A stretch of 64,000 bases of DNA from Clostridia bacterium (lineage in GTDB: Bacteria > Bacillota > Clostridia > Oscillospirales > Acutalibacteraceae). Under the pieces are notes generated by a model. It searched no databases and was not told the origin of the DNA. It saw only the letters and a list, made by a program, of their open reading frames with translations. The stretch spans positions 62,001-126,000 of the forward strand of contig JAFWYB010000020.1 in the NCBI GenBank assembly GCA_017517865.1, written 5' to 3'. The position numbers and the translations under genes were made by a program. Below, piece by piece: positions 28,828-37,567 of this stretch. Every line of letters begins with the position of its first letter. Position 1 is the stretch's first letter.

Positions 28828-29073
28828 TTATCCTTCGGCAGCCTCAACAAACCATTTACCCTTATCCTCGAAAAGATATGTCGTTTTTGAGCCGATTTTA
28901 ACAGTATATCGCATAGCCGTACCGCCTACCTTCATAGCGCAGGCACGGCGCACATCCGTCACTTTATCTATATTATATTTTTTCGCTGTTTTAAAGGTGA
29001 TGCTTTCGGGGTGATTTCTCCCCTCTTCATCAACACGAAGATGAACCTCAACGTAAACTTTTTTACCGGACAT
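28828..29073 (-). CDS. Small protein of unknown function next to dinB
   Basis: An 81-residue basic protein, probably all-beta with a C-terminal YTVKIGSKTTYLFEDKGKW segment. The ATG at 29073 has AGAGGG six bases upstream. It follows dinB by 18 nt and so is probably in the SOS-controlled transcript. I do not recognise the family; its location suggests a DNA-repair-linked role, but that is inference from context alone. Confidence 0.65.
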   Translation of the reverse strand: MSGKKVYVEVHLRVDEEGRNHPESITFKTAKKYNIDKVTDVRRACAMKVGGTAMRYTVKIGSKTTYLFEDKGKWFVEAAEG

Positions 29074-29091
29074 AAACAACCCTCTCTTCTG

Positions 29092-30336
29092 TTATTTCTT
29101 TCTGAAATCCCGCATAAACGGAACAGGCTTTGCATTACTGTCAGCGGGAATTTTATCCTCAAGCATAAGACAGCAATTCTTTACGGCACCCTCTCCGAAA
29201 CGGCGCCTTAATTCGAGCACGGCATCTTCAATTTTCATTTTTCTGTCGTGCCTTCTGTAATCGTTATAAAGATCAAGCTGTAAGGGTGTATCCTCTTTGC
29301 AAAGACTGATTGCTCTTACGGTAAGTGCTCTTACGTTATTCTGCCATCGGTACTGCTTTTTAAAAAGCTCATAGGCTGCCGATGCAATTTCATAGGAAGA
29401 GCGCGTAGCAATAGACAGCTCACACTGAAACTGCTTTGTAACAAGACTGTTATCCCTTACACTTATCTGAACGGCAGCGGCTATCAAGCCTTCGTTTTTA
29501 AGCCTTCTGCCTATATTCTGTGAAAGAGAGAGAAAAACTCTCCACACCTGCTCATTGTCGGTCAGGTCCTCACGGCAGGTTATGCCATGACCGATGCTTT
29601 TCACCTCAGGCAACTCCCCAAAAACAGATACGGCGGACCTGTCAAGTCCGTTGGCATTACGGTACATATCGCTACCGACAACACCGAAAATACTTCTGAG
29701 CCATTTTTCATCGCAGGCGGCAAGGTCTCCTATGGTTTTTATGCAATAGCCTTCTAATTTCCTGCCCGTTCTTGAGCCTATACCCATCATTGAGGATACG
29801 GGTAAAGGCCAAAGCTTCTCTCTGAAATTATCGCGAGTAACTGTGAAGCTTTCATCTCTTCCTGCAAGATCGCTGCAAAGCTTTGCAAATATTTTGTTAA
29901 ATGAAATTCCGACAGAAACAGTTATACCGAGTTCGCTTCTGAAGCGTTCACGTATTTCGTCAGCCATAGCCTCAGCCTCAGCGTAGCTTTTCGCATAACC
30001 CGTAAGGTCACACCAGACCTCATCCAGTCCCATAGGCTCAACTCTGTCTGAATAATCGGAATATATGTGTGATGCCAGACGTGAATATTCGGAATATATA
30101 TCGAAATGAGGCGGCACCACTATAAGATCGGGACATTTTTTCTGTGCCTGCCATATAACCTCACCTGTTTTGACTCCGCACCTTTTAGCTTCTTCACTTT
30201 TAGCAAGAATTATACCGTGTCTTTCCTCCCGGCTTCCGCCTACCGCAACCGGCTTTCCTTTTAATTCAGGATTAAGACTGCATTCAATAGATGCATAGCA
30301 GGAATTCATATCAGAGTGAATAATAATCCGTTCCAC
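29092..30336 (-). CDS. dinB: DNA polymerase IV, Y family
   Basis: A 414-residue translesion polymerase with the Y-family start IIHSDMNSCYASIE and the catalytic acidic pair in GLDEVWCDLT, followed by the little-finger domain. The start is a GTG at 30336, seven bases after GGAGG. A LexA box overlaps the promoter region, so it is an SOS gene. The DMNS and GLDE motifs differ from E. coli DinB (DMDA, SIDE) and are typical of a clostridial branch. Confidence 0.9.
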   Translation of the reverse strand: MERIIIHSDMNSCYASIECSLNPELKGKPVAVGGSREERHGIILAKSEEAKRCGVKTGEVIWQAQKKCPDLIVVPPHFDIYSEYSRLASHIYSDYSDRVEPMGLDEVWCDLTGYAKSYAEAEAMADEIRERFRSELGITVSVGISFNKIFAKLCSDLAGRDESFTVTRDNFREKLWPLPVSSMMGIGSRTGRKLEGYCIKTIGDLAACDEKWLRSIFGVVGSDMYRNANGLDRSAVSVFGELPEVKSIGHGITCREDLTDNEQVWRVFLSLSQNIGRRLKNEGLIAAAVQISVRDNSLVTKQFQCELSIATRSSYEIASAAYELFKKQYRWQNNVRALTVRAISLCKEDTPLQLDLYNDYRRHDRKMKIEDAVLELRRRFGEGAVKNCCLMLEDKIPADSNAKPVPFMRDFRKK

Positions 30337-30356
30337 AGCTTCGCCTCCACACAAAA

Positions 30357-30370
30357 AGAACATTTGTTCG
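30357..30370 (-). promoter_or_regulatory. LexA (SOS) box of dinB
   Basis: On the minus strand the site reads CGAACAAATGTTCT, which matches the Firmicutes LexA consensus CGAACRNRYGTTYG at nearly every defined base. It lies between the -10 and the ribosome site. Confidence 0.8.
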
Positions 30371-30377
30371 CTTTGAT

Positions 30378-30406
30378 ATTATACTACTTGCCGAATACTT
30401 TGTCAA
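30378..30406 (-). promoter_or_regulatory. Sigma-A promoter of dinB
   Basis: TTGACA (30401-30406) and TATAAT (30378-30383) with 17-bp spacing, both perfect, read leftward just before the LexA box. Confidence 0.8.
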
Positions 30407-30418
30407 GTAATAATAACA

Positions 30419-30445
30419 GAACGGCAGAAAATAACTCTGCCGTTC
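30419..30445 (-). terminator. Terminator of the secreted esterase gene
   Basis: A 9-bp perfect stem (30419-30427 with 30437-30445) with a 9-nt loop, immediately after the stop codon at 30449. Confidence 0.75.
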
Positions 30446-30448
30446 CGT

Positions 30449-32650
30449 TTATTTAATTTTCAGAGCTTTAATGTCACTGAAATCACTGTAAGAATAGCCA
30501 TTTGCAGTTTTTTTGTAAGCTCTCAGCTTGAAATAGTAGGTTTTTCCGCTTTTTAAGCCCGTTTCATACACCTTGACGGTATTAGCCTTATAATTGGAAA
30601 GCTTGGTATATTTGCCGTTTTTGCTTGAAGAATACCATATCTGATATCCGCTTTCTCCGCTTATATCGTACCAAGCAAGTGTGGCCCTTTTTTTTGCGGT
30701 TGAAGCAACCCTGAGCTGCGGTGTTTCAAGACTTGTAACAAAGGAAATACTGCTGTAGCTGCCTGCGAATACAGCTTTTCCAAGCTGATAACCGTAAGCG
30801 CGTACACAGAAGGTATATTTTTTATCCGGCGAAAGACCCGTAATAGTATAAGAAGTATGAACTGTTGTTCTTACAGCCTTCCAACCCGAGGAGGTTTTCA
30901 TATATATTCTGTAGCCTGCAGCACTCTTAACCTTACTCCAGGAAAGAATCGCATAATCACTGTAAGCCTTCGCATCAACAGAAGAGGGTTTCGAAAGCTT
31001 AAGCTCCGGCTCAAGCTCAACGGTAAATTTACCGTCAGTGCCCTCTGCCTTAATAACTGTACCGTCTGAAACGGTGCCCGTTCTTACAAGGTCATAAAAC
31101 TTATATGTAATATCCTTATCGGAAATGCTGTATGTAACGTTTTTTGATTCATAAACCGGATAAACCACAGGTACAATAAGAGAATCGGCACCTGTATTCG
31201 TATATACTACCGATTGCGTTACCTCTCTGTAGCCCGTCCAATCGTAGAACTTGACGGTAGTTTTAATATCAGCAGGCTTTTCGACCCTTGAATGTGTGTA
31301 AGCGGCGTTTCTTGCTGCATCAATTCCTATCTCGTTATAACCGACCTGATTGTAATGGATATTGTCGTGCACATCGGCCGGCGTTTTTGGATAATACCAC
31401 TTTTCGGGCTGTTTTTTCTGAACGGGATAATCAACCCTTCCGTATTTGTAATGAGATTTAAAGTAATCCTCTACTCCGTCAGAGCCGTCGGGCATAGTAA
31501 CCCAGCTGTCACCGAGATTTGAAACAAGGTAAATGTTGTTATCGGGATTATTACAAATATAATACTGAGCCACCCTGTGCCCTCTCATTTCAAGATCAAG
31601 AAAGCTCTGATAATATCTTACGTCAGGCGTATCATCATAGGTGCCTTTTCGGTATCCTGCAGAGCTCTCGCTTCCCGCCCTCGGCATAATAATATTGAAG
31701 AACTCAAAAAAATCTTCACTGCCATCACCGTCAATATCATAAGCCAGCTCAGTCATCAGACTGTTATACATTGACATAAAGCTGTTATAATAATATTCTG
31801 CGGTTTTAGCTCCGTCAGCACAGCCCTGAAGCCAGAATACACCGTAATTTTTAAGTATGAAATGCCCTGCCTTTATTTCTTGTGCCATAACCTTCTGTGC
31901 TGACTTGAAAAGTGCAACCGATTGCTTGTATTCGCTCTCGCCCTTCAGCCATTTTGATATAGGCGTTGATTTCTGTGACGCATTGACCAGCCATACCTTG
32001 TCACCCGTAATTCTGTTCCATTCATAAGCTATACCGCTATCCGGCCCCTCTTTTCCGTTACCGCCGGCTGTGAGTGAATTCACCGGATAATCACCGAGAT
32101 ACTTGTTATTACCCTTTGTGTTGACTTCACTGCTTTCGCCCACAAGAGAGGAAGGAACAAAATAGGGGGCATTAGACACAGTAAGCACATCACCGTGGGC
32201 ATAGGTAGAATAAACCTGACCGTCCGCGCAGGCTACCGAGGCAGTATTATCACCCTCTCTGCCGCTCATATTGCTTTGACCGATAAGAAAAAACATTGAA
32301 ATAGGTGCAGGTTCTACCGTTACGGTATATGAAATTCCGTCAAGCTTTACCGAAGCCTTACCGACGCCTACCGCACACAGCTTTCCGTCTATAATGTCAA
32401 TCACCGCATAATCCTTTTCTGCAACCACACCGTAACCGACACGCTCAGAAGAGGCTTCGCCGTAATCGGACACCTCAACAGTTGAAAACTGTTCAAGTGA
32501 TATTATATCTCCGTAATATATGGCCAATGTTCTGTTGCTGCTGTCTGTCACTTTAACAGCACTGTCGCTCGCCTTCACATCCGGGCTTATTGCAGCTGTG
32601 ATAAGCAAAACAGAAAACAGAGCAATAACCAAACCCCCAATTTTTTTCAT
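30449..32650 (-). CDS. Secreted SASA-type carbohydrate esterase with two FN3 domains
   Basis: A 733-residue exported protein. After a signal peptide (about 1-28) and a beta-rich N-terminal domain comes a sialate-O-acetylesterase-type SGNH domain with nucleophile Ser126 in FLIGQSNMSG and a catalytic DNIHYNQVGYNEIG block further on. Two fibronectin type III repeats (about 545-640 and 645-733) end the protein without a cell-wall anchor. It probably removes acetyl groups from host or plant glycans. The ATG at 32650 follows GAGG by five bases. Confidence 0.82.
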   Translation of the reverse strand: MKKIGGLVIALFSVLLITAAISPDVKASDSAVKVTDSSNRTLAIYYGDIISLEQFSTVEVSDYGEASSERVGYGVVAEKDYAVIDIIDGKLCAVGVGKASVKLDGISYTVTVEPAPISMFFLIGQSNMSGREGDNTASVACADGQVYSTYAHGDVLTVSNAPYFVPSSLVGESSEVNTKGNNKYLGDYPVNSLTAGGNGKEGPDSGIAYEWNRITGDKVWLVNASQKSTPISKWLKGESEYKQSVALFKSAQKVMAQEIKAGHFILKNYGVFWLQGCADGAKTAEYYYNSFMSMYNSLMTELAYDIDGDGSEDFFEFFNIIMPRAGSESSAGYRKGTYDDTPDVRYYQSFLDLEMRGHRVAQYYICNNPDNNIYLVSNLGDSWVTMPDGSDGVEDYFKSHYKYGRVDYPVQKKQPEKWYYPKTPADVHDNIHYNQVGYNEIGIDAARNAAYTHSRVEKPADIKTTVKFYDWTGYREVTQSVVYTNTGADSLIVPVVYPVYESKNVTYSISDKDITYKFYDLVRTGTVSDGTVIKAEGTDGKFTVELEPELKLSKPSSVDAKAYSDYAILSWSKVKSAAGYRIYMKTSSGWKAVRTTVHTSYTITGLSPDKKYTFCVRAYGYQLGKAVFAGSYSSISFVTSLETPQLRVASTAKKRATLAWYDISGESGYQIWYSSSKNGKYTKLSNYKANTVKVYETGLKSGKTYYFKLRAYKKTANGYSYSDFSDIKALKIK

Positions 32651-32743
32651 ACATACCTCATATAGCTTCAAGCCACAAAATTTTCTGTTTTATAAAATAA
32701 CATAATTTTACAACATTGTCAAGAAAGCGCCTTAAACATACAA

Positions 32744-32771
32744 AAACGGTACACCCGAAAGTGTACCGTTA
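32744..32771 (-). terminator. Terminator of the cmk-plsC-ispH operon
   Basis: A 10-bp stem with arms AACGGTACAC and GTGTACCGTT and a 6-nt loop follows the ispH-rpsA stop at 32782. Confidence 0.85.
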
Positions 32772-32781
32772 ATTTGTTTGA

Positions 32782-34815
32782 TTATTCAGCAACTTCTTCA
32801 GCTACTGCTTCTTCTGCGGGAGCTTCAACAGCTTCCTCAACAACAGCTTCTTCAGCAACCTCTGCAGCGGGCTCAATAAGAGCACGGATTGAAAGGCTTA
32901 CACGCTTCTTGTCGAAGTCGATTTCAGTAATCTTTGCAGTTACAACATCGCCGATGTGAAGAACTTCCTTGGGAGAAGCAATATGGCGATCAGCAATCTG
33001 TGAAATGTGGATAAGACCGTCAATACCGTCAATAACAGTTGCAAAAGCACCGAAGGTAGTAAGACCTACTACGGTAACATCAACCACTGACTCAACAGGA
33101 TAATCTCTCTTGAGGATTTCCCAAGGATTATCTTCAATTCTCTTGTAGCCGAGAGAAATCTTTCTCTTTTCTGTATCAAGAGCCTTAACAAAAACCTTAA
33201 CGCTGTCGCCAACATTAACGATCTCAGAAGGATGCTTGATTCTCTTCCATGAGAGTTCTGAGATATGTACCATACCGTCAACGCCACCAAGATCTACGAA
33301 TGCACCGTAGTTTGTGAGAGACTTAACAGTACCGGTGAACTCCTGACCCTCTGCAATGTTTGCCCAGAAAGCATCTGCAGCTTCCTTGCGTTCTTCTCTG
33401 AGAACGGCACGGATTGAGCCAACAACTCTCTTCTTCTGTTCGTCGATGTCGATAATTTTGAACTTAACCTTTTCCTTAACAAGCTGGGTAAGTTCTTCGT
33501 CCTTTGCAAGTCCTGTGAGTGAAGCGGGAATAAACACTCTTGCACCCATAGGATATGCGATTACGCCACCCTTAACGGCCTCAGAGATAACAGCTTCGAC
33601 AATCTCGTCGTTTTCCTTAGCTGCTACGATGTTTTTCCATGATGCTCTTCTGTCGTAAAGACGCTTTGAAAGCTTCATAGTACCCTCATTATCATTTGTT
33701 TTCATAATAATAAGGTTGAGCTCGTCACCAATTTTGAGCTCCTTTGCGGGGTCGGCTGTAGGGTCATTGCTGTACTCTTCAACAGGGATAAAGCCGGCAT
33801 ATTTTCTACCGATATCAACCTGAATCTCGTTGGGTGCAATGCCAACAACGATGCCAACAACAAAGGGATTATCGCTTGTATCGTCAATGCTATCTACTGC
33901 TGCATAGAACAACTCCTGATCCTGTGACTCCTTGATATTTTTTGTTTCATTAAAGTTTTCGGTCATAAAGACTTCAACCTCCTTTATTATACGTGCAGGT
34001 GTGGATGCACCCGCTGTTATACCAATTTTTTCAAAGGCAGAAAAATCAATGCCTCTGAGCTCCTCTACCCGTTCAATAAGAAAGGTTTCACAATTTTCTT
34101 TGCAGACATTATAAAGCTTTACGGTGTTTGAACTGAATCTGCCGCCGATTACAATCATAGCATCACATTCTTTTGAAAGTTCAATAGCTTCCTGCTGTCT
34201 ATCCTGGGTAGCTCTACATATTGTATCAAATGTTTTTTGATTTGTACAGAGTTTTTTTATTATTTTTTCGCTTTTTTTCCATTCTTTTACCGAAAAAGTT
34301 GTCTGAGCCAGCAAAATTATTTCTTCATTAGCAAAATAATCATTGTTTTCAAGTATTTTTGAAAGCTCATCGGCATTAGCAAATACAAAAGACCGACCTT
34401 TGCAATGACTTCTGAAGCCGCAGACCTCCGGGTGCTTTTCATCGCCCGCGATAAGAACAACATTATTTTCTGAAGAGTTTTCTTTAATTATTTTGTGAAT
34501 TTTAAGAACGTAGGGACAAGTTGCATCAGTATAGGTTATTCCTCTTTCCTTAAGCTCGGATATAACCTGCTTTGTTACTCCGTGTGCCCTTATGACCACC
34601 TCGTAGCCCTCCGGGGTCTGAGAAGGGCTGTCAATAATCCGTACTCCCCTTTTTTCAAGATCTTCAATTACGGTAGGGTTGTGTATTATCGGGCCGAGAG
34701 TACAGACGCTTCTTCCCTCATCAACGATTGTATTAAGCACTTTAACGGCTCTGTTCACTCCGAAGCAGAATCCTGCCGTTTTTGCTGTCTGAAAAGTTTT
34801 TCCTGATTTAACCAT
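32782..34815 (-). CDS. ispH-rpsA: HMBPP reductase (IspH) fused to ribosomal protein S1 domains
   Basis: A 677-residue fusion. Residues 1 to about 285 are IspH, the [4Fe-4S] enzyme of the last MEP-pathway step, with Cys in AGFCFGV, CPYV and TICRATQDRQ. Residues from about 315 on hold four S1 RNA-binding repeats (for example GYVKSL-like GTVKSLTNYGAFVDLGG and GLTTFGAFATVIDG), ending in an Ala/Glu/Val-rich acidic tail. This fusion is known from several clostridia. It overlaps plsC by 61 nt. Confidence 0.93.
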   Translation of the reverse strand: MVKSGKTFQTAKTAGFCFGVNRAVKVLNTIVDEGRSVCTLGPIIHNPTVIEDLEKRGVRIIDSPSQTPEGYEVVIRAHGVTKQVISELKERGITYTDATCPYVLKIHKIIKENSSENNVVLIAGDEKHPEVCGFRSHCKGRSFVFANADELSKILENNDYFANEEIILLAQTTFSVKEWKKSEKIIKKLCTNQKTFDTICRATQDRQQEAIELSKECDAMIVIGGRFSSNTVKLYNVCKENCETFLIERVEELRGIDFSAFEKIGITAGASTPARIIKEVEVFMTENFNETKNIKESQDQELFYAAVDSIDDTSDNPFVVGIVVGIAPNEIQVDIGRKYAGFIPVEEYSNDPTADPAKELKIGDELNLIIMKTNDNEGTMKLSKRLYDRRASWKNIVAAKENDEIVEAVISEAVKGGVIAYPMGARVFIPASLTGLAKDEELTQLVKEKVKFKIIDIDEQKKRVVGSIRAVLREERKEAADAFWANIAEGQEFTGTVKSLTNYGAFVDLGGVDGMVHISELSWKRIKHPSEIVNVGDSVKVFVKALDTEKRKISLGYKRIEDNPWEILKRDYPVESVVDVTVVGLTTFGAFATVIDGIDGLIHISQIADRHIASPKEVLHIGDVVTAKITEIDFDKKRVSLSIRALIEPAAEVAEEAVVEEAVEAPAEEAVAEEVAE

Positions 34816-35432
34816 AAATTCTTTATCCTATCCATAATTATTGATGAGGCAACTTGAACTCCCTCTGATGAGGAAAGCAGATTTTCATCTGAAAAAAGCT
34901 CGCTGTTCTTTATGACAGTGCCGAAAACAAGTGTGAGCTCACTTCTGTACTTTTTATCGGTTTTATATATGCAACAGGGCAACACATCTGCACCGCTTAC
35001 CCTTGCAAGATAACCTATACCTTTTCGTGCTTCAACCGGCTGAACGCCGCCTCTTACACGCCTTCCTTCAGGGAAAATGCCGAGAGCGCAGCCTTTTTCA
35101 AGCAGCTTAAGAGCATATCTTAATGCTTTTCTGTCTGCACTCCAGCGTTTGACGGGAAAGGCATTCATATTTCTGAAAACAGCCGCAAACAGCCTGTTTT
35201 CAAAAAGGTCGCTCTTTGCCATATAGTAAACCTTTCTCGGGCAGTTGGCAACTATCAGTGCGGGATCCGAAAAGGCAACGTGGTTGCATGCAATAATGAG
35301 ACTTCCCTGCTTCGGCACGTTTTCTTTGCCTATACAGCGGTATTTATATACTCCGTGAGAAGCAAGCCACAAGGGTGGCTTTATAAAAGTGTAAAGCTTA
35401 CCGTTATTTATCTTCTTATAGTCAAAATCCAA
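34755..35432 (-). CDS. plsC: 1-acyl-sn-glycerol-3-phosphate acyltransferase
   Basis: A 225-residue membrane-associated acyltransferase with the NHVAFSDP catalytic motif and the FPEGRR substrate-binding motif, which makes phosphatidic acid for phospholipid synthesis. It starts at a TTG at 35432 after AAGGGGATG. The order cmk-plsC-ispH/rpsA is a typical clostridial operon. Confidence 0.9.
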   Translation of the reverse strand: MDFDYKKINNGKLYTFIKPPLWLASHGVYKYRCIGKENVPKQGSLIIACNHVAFSDPALIVANCPRKVYYMAKSDLFENRLFAAVFRNMNAFPVKRWSADRKALRYALKLLEKGCALGIFPEGRRVRGGVQPVEARKGIGYLARVSGADVLPCCIYKTDKKYRSELTLVFGTVIKNSELFSDENLLSSSEGVQVASSIIMDRIKNLWLNQEKLFRQQKRQDSASE

Positions 35433-35492
35433 GCAATCATCCCCTTTAAAGTAGGATTGCCCGAATCTGACGCTAAATACAAACAGAGATTT

Positions 35493-36164
35493 TTATATTT
35501 TGCTCTTTATTGTATCAATTACAAGTGTGATTGACTCTTCAAGAGTAAGTTTGCTTGTATCGCATAATACAGCATCATCAGCCTGTTTAAGAGGCGCTAT
35601 AGCCCTGTGTGAGTCATCATAGTCACGCTTGATCATATCGGCAAGAACCTCCTCATAGGGAGTTTCCATACCTTTTTCAATAAGCTCCTTGTGCCTTCTG
35701 AGAGCTCTTGCCTCAGGCGAAGCGGTAAGGAAGATTTTTACATCTGCTTCAGGAAGCACTACTGTTCCTATATCTCTGCCGTCCATAATGCAATTGTTTG
35801 TTTTTGCAAGGTTTTTCTGTAAATCGAAAAGATATTTTCTTACTTCGGGTACTGCCGATACTCTTGACGCTGCCATAGAAGCCTCGGGTGTTCTTATTGC
35901 AGCTGAAACATCTTCACCGCAAAGGAACATTCTCTGCTCACCGTCAACAAATTTAAGCTCTACCGAGAGTTCATCGGTAAGGGTCCCTGCAACAGCCGCA
36001 TCGTTCTGAATATCAATACCCTTCCTCAGTGCATTCAATCCGACCGTTCTGTAAAGAGCACCCGTATCAATATAAATATAACCGAGCTGCCTTGAAGCAG
36101 CTTTCGCTATTGTACTTTTTCCTGCTCCTGCAGGTCCGTCAATGGCAACGTTAATAACTTTCAT
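35493..36164 (-). CDS. cmk: Cytidylate kinase
   Basis: A 223-residue nucleoside monophosphate kinase with the P-loop GPAGAGKST at about 10-18, the DGRDIGTVV motif and the lid region RRHKEL, which converts CMP/dCMP to diphosphates. AAGGAG lies upstream of the ATG at 36164. Confidence 0.95.
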   Translation of the reverse strand: MKVINVAIDGPAGAGKSTIAKAASRQLGYIYIDTGALYRTVGLNALRKGIDIQNDAAVAGTLTDELSVELKFVDGEQRMFLCGEDVSAAIRTPEASMAASRVSAVPEVRKYLFDLQKNLAKTNNCIMDGRDIGTVVLPEADVKIFLTASPEARALRRHKELIEKGMETPYEEVLADMIKRDYDDSHRAIAPLKQADDAVLCDTSKLTLEESITLVIDTIKSKI

Positions 36165-36191
36165 AATTATTCTCCTTAATCGTAATATGAG

Positions 36192-37430
36192 TTACCGACT
36201 GCAGCTTTCGCCTGCAAGCCGTCCGGTTGAAAATGCAATCTGTAAATTAAAGCCGCCGGTATATGCATCAACATCTATAACCTCGCCTGCAAAGTAAAGG
36301 CCCTTGCAAAGCTTTGATTCCATTGTTTTCGGGTCAATTTCCTTCGTGCTTATACCGCCCGAGGTGACTATTGCCTCCTCAACGGGTCTGTATCTCAGAA
36401 CGGTAATTTTAAGATCCTTGAGAAGATTTACGAGCCTTGCTCTTTCTTCTCTTGTTATCTGATTAACCTTTGTTGCAGGCTTGATTCCGCAGAGCCTTAC
36501 AATAACCGGAACAAGCTTTTTAGGAAGCAGACTGTCAAGAGCGTTGATAAAGTTTTTATTGTTATTTTCAAGAAAATCTCTCTGTATACGCTTATCAAGC
36601 TGTTCATAAGAAACCGCAGGTTTAAGATCTATATGTATTTCGTATCTTCTCGGGGTTATGTCCTTAAGATGTGCACTTGCGCTAAGAATCATCGGGCCCG
36701 AAACACCGAAGTGAGTAAAGAGCATTTCACCGAAATCCTTATACACCTCTTTATATGAGTGTGTATCAATAACAGATATTGATACATTTTTCAGCGAAAG
36801 CCCCTGAAGGTCGCTGCAGAAGCCCTCGTGGCAAACAAGAGGTACAAGAGAAGGCTTAAGCTCTGTAACGGTATGTCCTGCCTGCCTTGCAAGCTCGTAG
36901 CCGTCACCCGTAGATCCCGTAAGCGGATAAGAAATGCCGCCGGTTGCAACTATTACACTGTCTGCATCATATTCTGTACCGTCTTCAAGACGCACACCCT
37001 TAACAATACTGTCTTTTATGATGAGCTCAGTTACTCTGCCTTTTATACGCTTAGCGCCGCCGTCCTGACTGAATGCGTTAAGAGCATCAACAATATCAAC
37101 CGCTTTATCACTTTCAGGAAAAACCCTGTTGCCCCTTTCCACCTTGAGCGATACCCCCATATCCTCAAAAAACTCCATCGTATCAATGGGCATAAACCTT
37201 GAAAAGGCACTGTAAAGAAATCTTCCGTTAGTGGGAACATTGGCAATAAGCTCATTTATCATTGTGCAGTTGTTTGTAACATTACAGCGACCTTTTCCCG
37301 TAATCATAACCTTTCTTGCGGGTCTGTCGTTGCGTTCAACCAGAAGTGTGTCGGCACCGTTTTCCGCAGCTACACCGGAAGCCATAAGCCCCGCCGCGCC
37401 TGCGCCGATAACAATAACTCTTTTGCTCAT
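36192..37430 (-). CDS. HI0933-family FAD-dependent oxidoreductase
   Basis: A 412-residue flavoprotein with the N-terminal Rossmann fingerprint GAGAAGLMAS and the C-terminal GEVIDVDAYTGGFNLQIAFSTG that marks the HI0933/YhiN family. The natural substrate is unsettled; the family includes the BaiN-like bile-acid reductases, but that role cannot be assumed here. It heads the operon with cmk, plsC and ispH-rpsA. Confidence 0.85.
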   Translation of the reverse strand: MSKRVIVIGAGAAGLMASGVAAENGADTLLVERNDRPARKVMITGKGRCNVTNNCTMINELIANVPTNGRFLYSAFSRFMPIDTMEFFEDMGVSLKVERGNRVFPESDKAVDIVDALNAFSQDGGAKRIKGRVTELIIKDSIVKGVRLEDGTEYDADSVIVATGGISYPLTGSTGDGYELARQAGHTVTELKPSLVPLVCHEGFCSDLQGLSLKNVSISVIDTHSYKEVYKDFGEMLFTHFGVSGPMILSASAHLKDITPRRYEIHIDLKPAVSYEQLDKRIQRDFLENNNKNFINALDSLLPKKLVPVIVRLCGIKPATKVNQITREERARLVNLLKDLKITVLRYRPVEEAIVTSGGISTKEIDPKTMESKLCKGLYFAGEVIDVDAYTGGFNLQIAFSTGRLAGESCSR

Positions 37431-37467
37431 ATATTATCTCCCGTTTATTTACATAATCTGATTAAAT

Positions 37468-37496
37468 ATTATATTACAATATAAGTTATTTTTCAA
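37468..37496 (-). promoter_or_regulatory. Promoter of the flavoprotein-cmk-plsC-ispH operon
   Basis: TTGAAA (37491-37496) and TATAAT (37468-37473), spacing 17 bp, read leftward. Confidence 0.65.
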
Positions 37497-37533
37497 TACC
37501 CCTCTGCATACCAATTTTAGCCGAAAGTAAAAA

Positions 37534-37560
37534 ATATCGGGCACACAAGGTACCCGATAT
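37534..37560 (-). terminator. Terminator of argF-carA-carB/dapF
   Basis: Arms ATATCGGG (37534-37541) and CCCGATAT (37553-37560) with a T run beyond on the minus strand. Confidence 0.8.
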
Positions 37561-37567
37561 AATTCTT

